Shown here piece after piece: positions 48,872 through 57,785 of a stretch of 64,000 nt of DNA (the first letter of the stretch is position 1; each line of letters opens with the position of its first letter). The stretch lies in the NCBI GenBank assembly GCA_948288625.1, contig CAOHYA010000001.1:496001-560000 (forward strand), written 5' to 3'. The DNA comes from an uncultured Candidatus Saccharibacteria bacterium. Lineage in GTDB: Bacteria; Patescibacteriota; Saccharimonadia; Saccharimonadales; Saccharimonadaceae. A model generated the notes under the pieces. It was not told where the DNA came from and did not search any database. It worked only from the letters and a program-made list of their open reading frames with translations. The position numbers and the translations under genes were made by a program.

Positions 48872-49510
48872 TTAATAGCCTAGGAATGAATCTGTTTTGA
48901 TATTAGCTTTAACGACACCATTCTCATTAAGCAATTCCTTTGTCGCGGAAACGAATCGAGGGCTACCGGATAGATAATAGGCTTGGCTCTTATCTAGTTT
49001 CTTTACTATTTCACGAAACTCATCCGGAGTAGTTGGGTAAAATGCACCAGTAGCGTATGTCGTCGTAAGTTCCATGAAAGTATGGCCTTTACTATCGACA
49101 TGAACTAGCGTCGTGGTAACGGGCAACTGCTTCGAATGCGCATAGGTAAGCATAGAGCGAAAAGGCGTAATGCCGACGCCTTGAGCAAGAAATACGTATC
49201 GGGTGATATTCTTTTGGAAAGTGAAGTTTAGTATTGGTCCCGAAAGAATCATCGTATCGCCAGCGGTAAGGTGCATAAGCCGGTTTTTGAAGCGGCTGCC
49301 AGTGCCCGTATGGGTAGTAAATGTGACATGTTCTTCCGTGGGAGACGAAGACAGCGTGAACGGGTGTGGCCGATAAAGCCCTGGGAGTATAAATAACCCG
49401 TGCTGACCGGCCTTGTGGCTGATCGGCTTAGCAGGCTTGAAAAAGAAGGTGTAAACATCGTCGTTTTCAAGCTGCTTTTTAACGTAAGTCAGCTTAGTAA
49501 CAAAACTCAT
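48872..49510 (-). CDS. Ferredoxin/flavodoxin reductase-like FAD/NAD(P) protein
   Basis: A 212-residue oxidoreductase. The FAD-binding strand RPHPFTLSSSPTEEHVTFTT and the phosphate loop GTGSRFKNRL, then GVGITPFRSMLTYA (pyridine-nucleotide site) and a C-terminal YYLSGSPRFVSATKELL, match the FNR-like superfamily. It would pass electrons between NAD(P)H and a small carrier or membrane partner. It overlaps the TUDOR-type gene by 4 bases (ATGA). No partner protein is visible. Confidence 0.88.
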   Translation of the reverse strand: MSFVTKLTYVKKQLENDDVYTFFFKPAKPISHKAGQHGLFILPGLYRPHPFTLSSSPTEEHVTFTTHTGTGSRFKNRLMHLTAGDTMILSGPILNFTFQKNITRYVFLAQGVGITPFRSMLTYAHSKQLPVTTTLVHVDSKGHTFMELTTTYATGAFYPTTPDEFREIVKKLDKSQAYYLSGSPRFVSATKELLNENGVVKANIKTDSFLGY

Positions 49511-49728
49511 TTGGTATCCTTGTCTGTTTTTTGTATTTCACTTGCTAACTTCAATACATCGTTACCTGACTTATGTTTGATGACTATCGCCGGATTATCG
49601 GCGGTACCATTACGTTTTACGGTTTTGCCTTTGCTCGTTATGGTAGTCGGCTCGTGGTGAACCGATTTAATAATTCCTTGGGCAAGCCCGTTTCCCCATT
49701 GCCATGCGACGTGATCACCTGTTTTCAT
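49507..49728 (-). CDS. HVA1-family (TUDOR-like) small protein
   Basis: A 73-residue protein matching the hypervirulence-associated TUDOR domain (DUF2945): GDHVAWQWGNGLAQGIIKSV, TSKGKTVKRNGTADNPAIVI and VLKLASEIQKT. The function is unknown; the fold is small and all-beta. TAAGAT lies 6 bases before the ATG, again pointing to a leaderless start. It overlaps the following flavoprotein gene by 4 bases and should be cotranscribed with it. Confidence 0.88.
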   Translation of the reverse strand: MKTGDHVAWQWGNGLAQGIIKSVHHEPTTITSKGKTVKRNGTADNPAIVIKHKSGNDVLKLASEIQKTDKDTK

Positions 49729-49744
49729 AGATTCATCTTACAGG

Positions 49745-50497
49745 TTACGGACGTATCTTCCAAGGTGCTTGTTCCGGCCAGTGCAAGAATATACTTTTGA
49801 AGCCTGCTTTGTAACGAGCTCCCATCTTACTGACCGACTTGAAGGGTCGTGCTGAGATCGGCATACGTAAAGTACGTTCATACTCAATTAATCCTTCCAT
49901 AGGTAGATGGTAGCTAATATCGATATCATCATGGATGTCTTGATAGTCCGAAAGATGGGTTCGAGACGAAACTTCACTCCACGTACTTGATCGGATAGCA
50001 AAATTCGAACCAAAGAGCGGCTTTCGTTTTAACGCTAATCCCACAAAAAAGAAATAGGGTTTCATATAAAACCAATCAAACAACACTCTTCCTGTGGCCG
50101 GCGCATCGTAGACTATACCAGGCCCCGTCACAGCGACGGTGTTTTTTCGCTTAGCAAAGGCCACCACTACCTTTTCAATCCAGTCTTTTTCCGGCCGACA
50201 ATCAGCATCACAGCGGAGTAGTAGGTCGAACTTCATCGCTGCCCTATCGAGACCGTGCTTCGTCGCTGCACATATCCCCTGATGAGGTTCTCGTACTACA
50301 TTTACGAAGCGGTATTCACTGGCGATACTTACGGAAGTGTCAGTTGAGTTATTATCGACGATAAAAACAATATCCGGCAGTAGCGTTTGCCGGCTTAACG
50401 CATCGAGACAAGCCTTTAAATACTTTTCTTCATTAAAAACGGGTATAACGACAGCAACGGAAAGTTTTTCCATGAGAGCTTTATCTATTCGTGACAT
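49745..50497 (-). CDS. Family 2 glycosyltransferase
   Basis: A 250-residue GT-A enzyme: VAVVIPVFNEEKYLKACLDA, VFIVDNNSTDTSV, the DXD-type DADCRPEKDW, and FALKRKPLFGSN-like acceptor region GLALKRKPLFGSNFAI. It transfers an activated sugar to a polysaccharide, lipid or protein. A membrane-like segment (FYMKPYFFFVGLA) may associate it with the membrane. An ATG eight codons in, at 50473, is an alternative start. No sugar cluster is nearby. Confidence 0.9.
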   Translation of the reverse strand: MSRIDKALMEKLSVAVVIPVFNEEKYLKACLDALSRQTLLPDIVFIVDNNSTDTSVSIASEYRFVNVVREPHQGICAATKHGLDRAAMKFDLLLRCDADCRPEKDWIEKVVVAFAKRKNTVAVTGPGIVYDAPATGRVLFDWFYMKPYFFFVGLALKRKPLFGSNFAIRSSTWSEVSSRTHLSDYQDIHDDIDISYHLPMEGLIEYERTLRMPISARPFKSVSKMGARYKAGFKSIFLHWPEQAPWKIRP

Positions 50498-50509
50498 AAC
50501 GCCGTTCTG

Positions 50510-50719
50510 TTAATAATCGTTGCCGCTTTCTTCGTCCAGTTTGAAAATAAAGCGTTCGATATCTTCTATGATCGCAGTCAGCGTCGCTCCGTCGGCATGA
50601 TCTGCGATCGACTGCAATAACAAGGCATCTACATTGAAGCCACCTGTCTTAATTTGCATTATTTCTTTTAATTGTTCAATTCGATCAACAAGCTGATCGA
50701 TGAGATCTACCGTATCCAT
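50510..50719 (-). CDS. Small helical protein of unknown function
   Basis: About 69 residues, acidic, with two long helices (VDLIDQLVDRIEQLKEIM and ATLTAIIEDIERFIFKLDE). ATG 50719 is used because AAGGGAG is 5 bases upstream, while the longer frame begins before it. It precedes the glycosyltransferase gene by 12 bases, so an operon is likely. No family recognised. Confidence 0.7.
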   Translation of the reverse strand: MDTVDLIDQLVDRIEQLKEIMQIKTGGFNVDALLLQSIADHADGATLTAIIEDIERFIFKLDEESGNDY

Positions 50720-50800
50720 TTTTTCTCCCTTTTTAGCTATCATACGGGGATAAGATACTTTTTTCTGTATATTTTTTTACTGAAATGGCTACGTTCTAGT

Positions 50801-52213
50801 TTATACTGACCGATACCGTTCGAGGGCAGCGGCACGAGCTTCTTTATGATCCACGATTGGAGCTGGGTAATCTTTCCCGATGATACATCTGTAGGTATGC
50901 TGGTCTTCGATCGACATTTTCCATGGTTCACTTAAGTATTTATCGGGAACCAATTTGAGTTCAGGAATGTAGGTACGTACATACACCCCTTCAGGGTCAT
51001 ACCTGTCACGTTGAGATGACGGGTTGTACAATCGCCTGAACAACGGCGCCGGGTCAACGCCAACGCTCGCGATCCATTGCCAGTTACCGTTATTGTTTGC
51101 CGTATCGCCATCAAGCAACCACTTCATGAAGTAGCGTTCACCTTCACGCCAATCTATGCCCAAGTCTTTCGTAAGAAACGACCCGACAATAAGACGGCCA
51201 CGGTTGTGCATCCACCCTTCTTTCTTTAGCTGACGCATAGCCGCATCGACCGCGGGGTATCCAGTTTGACCTTCTTTCCAAGCATTCAGCAGCTGCGGAC
51301 GTTTCGACCATTGATAATTGCGATAGCGTTCTTGGAACTCTCGCTCGGGGTGAGGAAAGTGAAATAATATATAGTGATAAAAGTCACGCCATGCTAACTG
51401 GCGATGCCACGAACGAGCGCCTTCCGAATCCGGAAGTAACGTTTCGATTTCTCGTACGCTGACGCATCCGAAATGAAGGTACGGACTAAGCTTTGACGTT
51501 CCTTCTTTTCCCATGTCATTGTTATCGGCGCGGTAGTCGTCAATCGGGCCATCAAGGAAGGCATGGAGATGGGACCGTGCTTCCATTTCACCACCCCGAA
51601 CGACATCAGCTGAGAGTTCGTCCTTGTTTGAAATAGTTTTAAGATTTGGAAGCGTACCTAAGTCAACTTTCGGAATGCGCATCACCTTAGGAGCTGGTAC
51701 TACGTCCCGCCGTACCACTTCGGACCATGTTTTCCAAAATGGCGTGAATACTTTATATTCAGTGCCGGTTTTCGTCAGCAACTTCTGCAAGGAGCTCACG
51801 GCCAAGTAACCGCCGAATGAACGAGCTTCGATACCATTGCTGCTTAACGCTTCTTCGATGTTCTTATCCCGCTTCAATGATGATGGCGAATACTCTGCGG
51901 TATAGTACACCGACTTAGCCCCGGTCTCGTCCGCTAGTTCGACTAACGCTTTTTTGGCATCGCCATGACGTATGACTAAATCACCTCCAGCTTTCTTCAA
52001 TGACTCTTTCAAATCTGTCAGACTTTCTAACAAGAACCTATTACGGTTTGAGCTTGATGTCGGCCCGGATATCTCATCTTCATCAAATATATATACGGGA
52101 ATAATTTCGTCAGACTCTTGTATAGCCGTATGTAACGCCGGGTGATCATGCGTGCGAAGGTCGAGACGGAACCATACGATGATAGGCGTATCTTTTTTAT
52201 CGTCATTAGTCAT
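50801..52213 (-). CDS. phrB: Deoxyribodipyrimidine photolyase
   Basis: About 470 residues. The N-terminal antenna domain starts WFRLDLRTHDHPALHTA. The FAD-binding part has GTSKLSPYLHFGCVS, LAWRDFYHYILF, TGYPAVDAAMRQLKKEG, MHNRGRLIVGSFLTKDL and DGDTANNNGNWQWIASVG. This matches class I CPD photolyases, which repair UV-made pyrimidine dimers with blue light. The GTG at 52216 is a less likely start than ATG 52213; TATTAT lies 6 bases before that ATG. Presence of photolyase argues for an exposed, light-reached habitat. Confidence 0.95.
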   Translation of the reverse strand: MTNDDKKDTPIIVWFRLDLRTHDHPALHTAIQESDEIIPVYIFDEDEISGPTSSSNRNRFLLESLTDLKESLKKAGGDLVIRHGDAKKALVELADETGAKSVYYTAEYSPSSLKRDKNIEEALSSNGIEARSFGGYLAVSSLQKLLTKTGTEYKVFTPFWKTWSEVVRRDVVPAPKVMRIPKVDLGTLPNLKTISNKDELSADVVRGGEMEARSHLHAFLDGPIDDYRADNNDMGKEGTSKLSPYLHFGCVSVREIETLLPDSEGARSWHRQLAWRDFYHYILFHFPHPEREFQERYRNYQWSKRPQLLNAWKEGQTGYPAVDAAMRQLKKEGWMHNRGRLIVGSFLTKDLGIDWREGERYFMKWLLDGDTANNNGNWQWIASVGVDPAPLFRRLYNPSSQRDRYDPEGVYVRTYIPELKLVPDKYLSEPWKMSIEDQHTYRCIIGKDYPAPIVDHKEARAAALERYRSV

Positions 52214-52239
52214 CACTTTATAATACCAAAATCTTTCAT

Positions 52240-52389
52240 TTACTTCGAAAAGGTGAACCGTCGAACGCGGCGGGCGCGTAAGAACGCTTTCATCCGTGCT
52301 TCGAGAATAGCGTCGATTTTTATTGGTCCACTTGAGCGTCGTGGTAGCTCGATGTAACCTTGTTCTTCAAAATGAGTCATAGTCTTCAT
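52240..52389 (-). CDS. Basic 49-residue protein
   Basis: An ORF read from the sequence: ATG at 52389 and TAA at 52240-52242. GGAG lies 7 bases before the ATG. The protein is basic, with KAFLRARRVRRFTF near the end, and has no membrane segment. A TATAAT 190 bases upstream on the minus strand suggests a long leader. It directly precedes the photolyase gene, so it could regulate or simply accompany it. I do not recognise a family. Confidence 0.6.
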   Translation of the reverse strand: MKTMTHFEEQGYIELPRRSSGPIKIDAILEARMKAFLRARRVRRFTFSK

Positions 52390-52579
52390 ACATATCTCCA
52401 TGGTCTTAATAAACAAAAAACAACTAAAACGAACTGCTTAGCTGTAACGGGTTTTATTGTATGGAGCTATCCGGTGGCATACGCAGACCGTTATCTGATA
52501 TACGCGACGGGGAGCTTGTAATCGTATGAAGGTGACCAGGGACGCTTTGATAATTCCAGTGTGTATAGTACCTGCGCTT
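52390..52579 (-). promoter_or_regulatory. Long untranslated leader upstream of the 49-residue gene
   Basis: About 190 bases with no supported ORF. It can fold weakly (for example ATACG with CGTAT) and ends with a T-rich stretch just before the ribosome site. A riboswitch or small RNA cannot be excluded; no known class is recognised. Confidence 0.4.
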
Positions 52580-52585
52580 ATTATA
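52580..52585 (-). promoter_or_regulatory. -10 box of the 49-residue gene and photolyase leader
   Basis: TATAAT on the minus strand. Confidence 0.45.
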
Positions 52586-52602
52586 GCAATTCGAAATGAA
52601 AA

Positions 52603-52625
52603 AAGCACCTCAAAATGAGGTGCTT
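52603..52625 (-). terminator. Terminator of the type IV secretion operon
   Basis: A 10-bp stem AAGCACCTCA with TGAGGTGCTT and an AAA loop, followed on the minus strand by TTTTTTCATTT. It is the last of two tandem hairpins. Confidence 0.85.
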
Positions 52626-52632
52626 GCTCGCG

Positions 52633-52666
52633 GAGGCGGATCACTCGTAATGGAGCGATCCGCCTC
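52633..52666 (-). other. GC-rich hairpin before the secretion-operon terminator
   Basis: GAGGCGGATC with GATCCGCCTC, plus an inner CTC/GAG pair. It lies just upstream of the terminator on the minus strand, probably protecting the mRNA 3-prime end. Confidence 0.7.
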
Positions 52667-52758
52667 AACGCGAAGCAGTTCGTAGGTACGGCCTACGCCG
52701 TTTCAAGTAACAGACTTGAGACTGGCTCTTTTTTGTAAAGACTGAGCTCGTCTTTTGC

Positions 52759-53841
52759 TCAAGGTGATATGTCGGCGCCATTCTTCTCCATGAAGGGATC
52801 CGGGTTGATGAACTGCCCGTTTTCCTTGATCTCAAAGTGAAGATGCGCACCAGTAGAACCACCTGTCGAACCGACGTATCCGATCACCTGACCAGCTCGA
52901 ACCTTCTCGCCATTGCTGACGATTCGTTTGCTGAGATGGCCATAACCGGATCCGATGCCGTCACCATGGTCGATCCTGATAAGGTTTCCGTACCCGGAAC
53001 CACCACCGTTCGGACCGCCCAAAGAGCCGCTTACTCCCGAAAAGGTAACGGTACCGTCATGAACGGCATAGATAGGCGTGCCAGAGGCGATCGCCATATC
53101 GACACCATCGTGATTCTTCGCTCGTCCCGTGTAGGGATTGATTCGGAATCCGAAGGGACTTGAAATCCTGTATCCAGGATCCAGCGGCACGCGCCAACCC
53201 GCTTCGTTCGATGTTTCGGCGGTACACTTACTCGTTCCTACTTCCGTCGTTTTCCCTGCGTACAGTTCATCGACGATAGCAGTTGCGATGTCATCCCACG
53301 CCCACCGATTGCGATAGGCGCTCGGACTCGCTCGCTGAATTTGCAGAGCAACTTCCATCATGGGTCGCGAATCACGATCCGGGATGGTCTGGAGAACGTC
53401 GTAGAACTTGTTCGACGCATAGACGGGATCCAACAGCTGAGCCGGAGTTCCCCATCCTTGTGAAGGCCGTTGCTGAAACAGCCCGATGCTATCGTAGTCG
53501 TTGTACCCGCCCTTGTTGTACGGGCGATTTTCAAGATTGGTTTCCTGAATCGACGTAGCGACGGCAATGGCGAGAGAACGCTTCGAGAAGCCTCGGTCCT
53601 CCCCGACCTTCACGATGACAGCAGCATTTGCTTTACGCTGCTTGGCATCCGCAGGTGCGAAAAGATCAAAAAACGCATCTTGAGCACCTTTGGTCACTTT
53701 GTCGGCGATATCGCTTCCGATAGCGACCGGCGAAAGTGTAGTTATTCCACAATTGACCGCACTGGCAACTGTTACGACGCCTCCGAAAAGGATGACGACG
53801 ACAGTGACGATGCTAATGACGATCTTCGTTAGGGTCGACAC
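52759..53841 (-). CDS. Lysozyme-like and M23 peptidase wall hydrolase of the secretion operon
   Basis: A 360-residue protein. One N-terminal membrane helix (IVISIVTVVVILFGGVVTV) is followed by a lysozyme-like domain (about 60-195; SIQETNLENRPYNKGG with Glu, then DSIGLFQQRPSQGWG), and a C-terminal M23 metallopeptidase: NHDGVDMAIASGTPIYA, GYGHLS and GAHLHFEIKENG supply the zinc ligands. Such bifunctional enzymes open the cell wall for a conjugation or secretion channel. GTG start with AAGGTGG about 9 bases upstream. It is the last gene of the operon. Whether it cuts its own or a host wall is unknown. Confidence 0.85.
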   Translation of the reverse strand: MSTLTKIVISIVTVVVILFGGVVTVASAVNCGITTLSPVAIGSDIADKVTKGAQDAFFDLFAPADAKQRKANAAVIVKVGEDRGFSKRSLAIAVATSIQETNLENRPYNKGGYNDYDSIGLFQQRPSQGWGTPAQLLDPVYASNKFYDVLQTIPDRDSRPMMEVALQIQRASPSAYRNRWAWDDIATAIVDELYAGKTTEVGTSKCTAETSNEAGWRVPLDPGYRISSPFGFRINPYTGRAKNHDGVDMAIASGTPIYAVHDGTVTFSGVSGSLGGPNGGGSGYGNLIRIDHGDGIGSGYGHLSKRIVSNGEKVRAGQVIGYVGSTGGSTGAHLHFEIKENGQFINPDPFMEKNGADISP

Positions 53842-53856
53842 CTTATGTCACCACCT

Positions 53857-54495
53857 TTACTGTTCTTGGTCGACTTTCCACGTCTCACCGTCCTGAATCC
53901 AGGTCGAAGCGTGAGCATTGGGAAGTGTTTGTTTGTCGAGCACCGTTACCGATTGCCCGTCCTCATCCACGTAGGACGTCGTGACAACCGACAATACCGA
54001 GACGTTCCTCGTGAGACCGTCTTGGCTTGGCGTGCAACTCACCGCCGTCTCCGCACGTTCGAGGGTAAGCGTCAGGTCGGAACCTTCCACTTCTCCTCCT
54101 TCGTGATCATCCTGGTACTTGCTCGTCGTCAAACCAGCAAGTCCCTCTGTTCTGGCGGGAGTGTTACTCGGTGACAGGAAGAGTTCTTCGTAATCCATGA
54201 CTCTCGTCACGAACGCTTCGTACGCCTCCGGAGTCATGCCGTCTTCGCAGGTCGTTGTTTCGCCCTGGAAAGCAGACTCGTCGTCCTCACCTTCTTCGTT
54301 CTCCGTGGACGGAGCCGTGCTTGAAGTACCTTGACCACCACCAGCGTCTTCGAGCACCTTCGATTGTTCCTCGATGGTGTAGATGACACGAATAGCAATG
54401 GCGACCAAGATGCACACCGCAAGTAGCACGAACCAAATCCTGCTCCACGGAAAGCGGCTAACAAACTTCTTAAAGCTGGTCGTCAGCTTCTTCAT
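53857..54495 (-). CDS. Type IV secretion accessory membrane protein
   Basis: A 212-residue protein with a basic start, one membrane helix (IWFVLLAVCILVAIAIRVI), an acidic linker and an outer domain. The layout (short cytoplasmic part, one helix, periplasmic or outer domain at about 100-205) matches VirB8- or TcpC-like proteins of secretion systems, but I see no conserved motif. A Cys pair (TTCEDGM and VSCTPSQ) may form a disulphide. AGAGGAA 7 bases before the ATG. It overlaps the end of the VirB4 ATPase gene by 26 bases, showing tight coupling. Confidence 0.65.
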   Translation of the reverse strand: MKKLTTSFKKFVSRFPWSRIWFVLLAVCILVAIAIRVIYTIEEQSKVLEDAGGGQGTSSTAPSTENEEGEDDESAFQGETTTCEDGMTPEAYEAFVTRVMDYEELFLSPSNTPARTEGLAGLTTSKYQDDHEGGEVEGSDLTLTLERAETAVSCTPSQDGLTRNVSVLSVVTTSYVDEDGQSVTVLDKQTLPNAHASTWIQDGETWKVDQEQ

Positions 54496-55942
54496 TTCGC
54501 CATTCCTCTCTCAGTTCATCTTCGGTCAATTGTACGAACTCGTCTTCGACGATCCGGTCACGCTCCATCAGGTTATCCACCGCTCCGTTGGAGCGCGAGA
54601 ATTTTTCCTTGATGGGAGTGAACGTGGATCTCGTCTCGATGAAAACCATCGGCTCCGTGCCGATTTTCATCGCAAACTCGCCTCGGCCCTGGGACAAGAT
54701 CATTTCACGTTCATGATCGGTGATGTCCATGATCTCAGACAAGTCGTCCAAGTCACGTTTCGTCTGCCTTCCGATGAAGAAAAGCTCGATATCACTGAAA
54801 ATGTTCGTTGCCAAATCGCGAGCGGTACTCCCGATCGGACCGGCGGTAGAATAGTCACGAACACGGTGAGTAGCGAACAGCATGAACTCTTCGTTTCCTC
54901 GACCCTGCTTCATGGCGTCGCTCATGTTCTGGGCATATCCGGGGATACGCCACATCTTGTAGTTTTCGTCGTTTACCGACTGCTGAACCATGAACCGTCG
55001 ATCGTTGTTCTTCAGCGCGAAGTTCCGCAGCCTCCACATGAAGGACTGCATCAGCGATGCGGCTGAGTCGTTCAACCCCGAGTAATCCTTTACGACCACT
55101 CGCTGTTGAAGCTTTCGAGCGATCGACTTGCCGGCACCGAACACTCGTCCGAACTCTCCTTCGAGAATTTGGTCGATTCGTTCGTAGCTTCGTCCGACAT
55201 CACGCAGCAATTCCTCGTACACGACAGTCGTCTTGCCTCGAGCAATGAGATCCTTAAGCTTTTCAGGAAGTTCTTCCACTCCCATATCAGCCGGAATCTT
55301 ATCGTTATTCTCTTTCATGTACAAGTCGATGTCTTTGTCGTTCATGTATTGAAGAATGGTGCGAAGGGTCTGCGGTGATGCAATTTCAGGCATCTCCCGA
55401 TACATCTTCGCCAATGCCACTCGATGACCGTAATCCTGGTGGGATGTCGCCGGATCGGTGTTCGCATAGGCGAACATTTGGTTTACCGTGATGAGGTGTT
55501 CAGCTTGGGTAAAGCCGTACTCAACGTCAAACGGATTGATCGGGTGCTCGCCGAGACGAATAGATGCGCAGCGCATCTCCTGAGCGAAAATTTCGTATTC
55601 AGGCCGTCCGTTACGGCGGTTAATGTCGTCGATGGAGGTACGAGCTCGTCGTCCTCCGGCATTCACCTTTGATCCCTGGAAAACGATATCCTTGAGAAGC
55701 GTCGTTTTACCGTCGCCGATCATTCCAAGAACCATGGCCTTTCGAGAGCCGATTCTTTCATCTATCATCAGTTGACCGGAGTCAACATCGACGGGCATAC
55801 CCGATTTCCTGTCGGTGCCGATGGGGTTACCATCGTATCCACCGTCATAGGCGGTCGTTTGCGGATTGAACGCGGAAAGAACATCAACTCCAGGTGCGAC
55901 AAATCCGGCACTCTGGCTTTTACGTCGCGGCGAATTAGCCAT
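54470..55942 (-). CDS. VirB4-like type IV secretion ATPase (motor domain only)
   Basis: About 490 residues. Walker A is LGMIGDGKTTLLKD (near 71) and the Walker B acidic pair lies in the segment VNDENYKMW, as in VirB4. Downstream motifs GRQTKRDLDDLSEI and SQGRGEFAMKIG fit the C-terminal VirB4 domain. Full VirB4 proteins are about 800 residues with an N-terminal domain; here that half appears to be encoded by the separate upstream gene. It energises pilus and substrate handling. ATG 55942 has AAGGAG 6 bases upstream. A leader hairpin precedes it. Confidence 0.85.
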   Translation of the reverse strand: MANSPRRKSQSAGFVAPGVDVLSAFNPQTTAYDGGYDGNPIGTDRKSGMPVDVDSGQLMIDERIGSRKAMVLGMIGDGKTTLLKDIVFQGSKVNAGGRRARTSIDDINRRNGRPEYEIFAQEMRCASIRLGEHPINPFDVEYGFTQAEHLITVNQMFAYANTDPATSHQDYGHRVALAKMYREMPEIASPQTLRTILQYMNDKDIDLYMKENNDKIPADMGVEELPEKLKDLIARGKTTVVYEELLRDVGRSYERIDQILEGEFGRVFGAGKSIARKLQQRVVVKDYSGLNDSAASLMQSFMWRLRNFALKNNDRRFMVQQSVNDENYKMWRIPGYAQNMSDAMKQGRGNEEFMLFATHRVRDYSTAGPIGSTARDLATNIFSDIELFFIGRQTKRDLDDLSEIMDITDHEREMILSQGRGEFAMKIGTEPMVFIETRSTFTPIKEKFSRSNGAVDNLMERDRIVEDEFVQLTEDELREEWRNEEADDQL

Positions 55943-56000
55943 GTCACACTCCTTAGGTGCTCGAATTGAATTGTTAAATAGCAAGATACCGGTAGTACCT

Positions 56001-56034
56001 CAAGTTTGGCGTCAAAACTTTAACGACAAACTTG
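56001..56034 (-). other. Leader hairpin before the VirB4 ATPase gene
   Basis: CAAGTTTG with CAAACTTG and an 18-base loop, in the intergenic space between the two VirB4-related genes. Confidence 0.55.
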
Positions 56035-56043
56035 AAGTTTTTT

Positions 56044-56077
56044 AGAGGTGGGGCTGTCGTGAGACAACCCCACCTCT
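56044..56077 (-). other. Hairpin after the VirB3/VirB4-N-like gene
   Basis: A 10-bp stem AGAGGTGGGG with CCCCACCTCT, plus inner TGTC/GACA, 21 bases after the stop. No U-tract follows immediately, so transcription probably continues. Confidence 0.6.
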
Positions 56078-56097
56078 CGGTATTACTTCAATACATG

Positions 56098-57777
56098 CTA
56101 CATCATGCTCGCACCTTGCGTGGCCGTAAAGAACGCTCTTACCTGACGCGAGGCCAGGGGGAGGGGCTTCATAACCATATCCATCAATCGTACCTGGTTC
56201 AGGACGATTTCGTCCACTTTGGCATGACGCTTCAGTGTCGCTTCGTGCGTTTCCGACGCAGCTGACGTGATGATGAACGTGTTGAAGCTGAGGGCGTGAG
56301 AGCCACCGTAATCAAGTGCGTCACGGCGATTCTCGAGCAATCTCGCTTCTTCTTGTTCCAAGGACGAAACATCGAACGTGCCCGCACCTTGACGGTACCG
56401 CTGAAACGCCTTTCGCAGGCGAATGCGCTTCGTCGTTCGGTTCGACTCTTTCGATGACAGAAGCGTGTCACCCGACGTTGCGACTACGAGGCCGACTTCG
56501 CCGGCGGGGCCAAGAAAACCGGGTGAAAACAATCCACTCAGTTGTCTCGGCGCAACACGCTTCTTATCAAGTCGCTCCAAACTGAACACGCGGTGATGGG
56601 AGCCATCAAAATCAATGTACTCCTTATCCTTATCTTTCCTTACCAAGTACTCAGTACTCGGCCAGGGCCAGTCAGGGTCGATTCGAACACCTTTCGAGTC
56701 GAACTCAGCACCACTGTGCCATGCTTCGATCTCCTTCAGATCCCATGCCACACGAGTGTGGTTGATGAGCTCATCAGGGTTCAAAGCTTTCACTCCCTTC
56801 ACGCCATTGGTGATGAGGTTACCCTCGACCAACCGCGTAAGTTCGACGATAGGCGCGTCGTACAGGTCTTCCGAGTCCAACAGTCCCCCGATATCGCCAC
56901 GGTCACCTTTCGGCCACCATGTCGGACGTGGTACGTTCAGGCTGTAGAAGTAGAACGGATCAACTGCCGTGTGGTGCAGCATTACTTCTCGCTGCTCCGA
57001 GTCCAGATTCATCAGTTCGTCGGCCGTCATGGGACGGTCGAGCGGACGACGAGCGTCTTCGATGATGGCAGCTGGCGATTTGCCCGCTCGAACCTCCTCC
57101 ATCGTCGTGCCTGGGTAGGCCGCTTCGATCAGAGGATGGTTGTTTGCAAGCTGCCAGCTACGCATCCGTTCAAAGTTGTACGGTCGAATCATGGCACCTT
57201 CGGTAATTCCGATGGTGAACGGGGATCGACGGGCTGCCTCAAGCAGTCCGTTCGAAAGCCTGTTCGTTGCATCGAACAGGTCCTCGACGTCCAAGTTGGC
57301 GCCGTCCCAGCCTTTAGTCAGAATCATGGAAGAGTCCGAGTCGCGCGGAGGGAAGTACGTCACTCCCAGGTCGCTTTCGTCAAAGTCTTCCATCGAAGCA
57401 GTTTCACGTGCTCCTTCTTCCTCGACCTCACTTGGCCGAGTCGGAAAGCCCATGATACGAGCCACGATGGGCTCACGTTTCATCACTCTCCGCTTACGAT
57501 TCGGTCTCTCGCGCTTAGCGATTTCCTTCCTCGTATCACGGAGTTCGATCAAGTACGTATAGCCGGGGCCATGCCGATACCTCGATGAACCCACTACAGC
57601 GATTACCGCGAGAATGATCCAGACGAGAGGCAAATTGGTTTGCGTCCACGGAATGAGGAACACGACGAGCGCATACCCCATCCAGTACATAAACCACTTC
57701 GTCTGACCCTTTTCAAACTCTTGCCTGATACTGATTCGAGATTCAAGCAGCCAAACCGTGATCCTGTTCATAACCAT
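56098..57777 (-). CDS. VirB3/VirB4-N-like membrane protein (SCO6880-like)
   Basis: A 559-residue protein with two membrane helices in the first 70 residues (MGYALVVFLIPWTQT and WIILAVIAVVGSS), followed by a long soluble part (LDVEDLFDATNRLSNGLLE, NLNERY-like regions, KALNPDELINHTRVAWDLKE). The layout, a VirB3-like helical hairpin fused to the N-terminal domain of VirB4, resembles SCO6880-type proteins of actinobacterial conjugative elements. It would sit in the inner membrane and dock the ATPase encoded by the next gene. GGAGG lies 3 bases before ATG 57777 and 9 before ATG 57771. Confidence 0.65.
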   Translation of the reverse strand: MVMNRITVWLLESRISIRQEFEKGQTKWFMYWMGYALVVFLIPWTQTNLPLVWIILAVIAVVGSSRYRHGPGYTYLIELRDTRKEIAKRERPNRKRRVMKREPIVARIMGFPTRPSEVEEEGARETASMEDFDESDLGVTYFPPRDSDSSMILTKGWDGANLDVEDLFDATNRLSNGLLEAARRSPFTIGITEGAMIRPYNFERMRSWQLANNHPLIEAAYPGTTMEEVRAGKSPAAIIEDARRPLDRPMTADELMNLDSEQREVMLHHTAVDPFYFYSLNVPRPTWWPKGDRGDIGGLLDSEDLYDAPIVELTRLVEGNLITNGVKGVKALNPDELINHTRVAWDLKEIEAWHSGAEFDSKGVRIDPDWPWPSTEYLVRKDKDKEYIDFDGSHHRVFSLERLDKKRVAPRQLSGLFSPGFLGPAGEVGLVVATSGDTLLSSKESNRTTKRIRLRKAFQRYRQGAGTFDVSSLEQEEARLLENRRDALDYGGSHALSFNTFIITSAASETHEATLKRHAKVDEIVLNQVRLMDMVMKPLPLASRQVRAFFTATQGASMM

Positions 57778-57785
57778 TCACCTCC

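Noticed and set aside
52438..52668. 76-residue ORF across the tandem hairpins
   Set aside because: It runs over the terminator and promoter elements and has no ribosome site; the shorter gene at 52240-52389 explains the coding evidence better.
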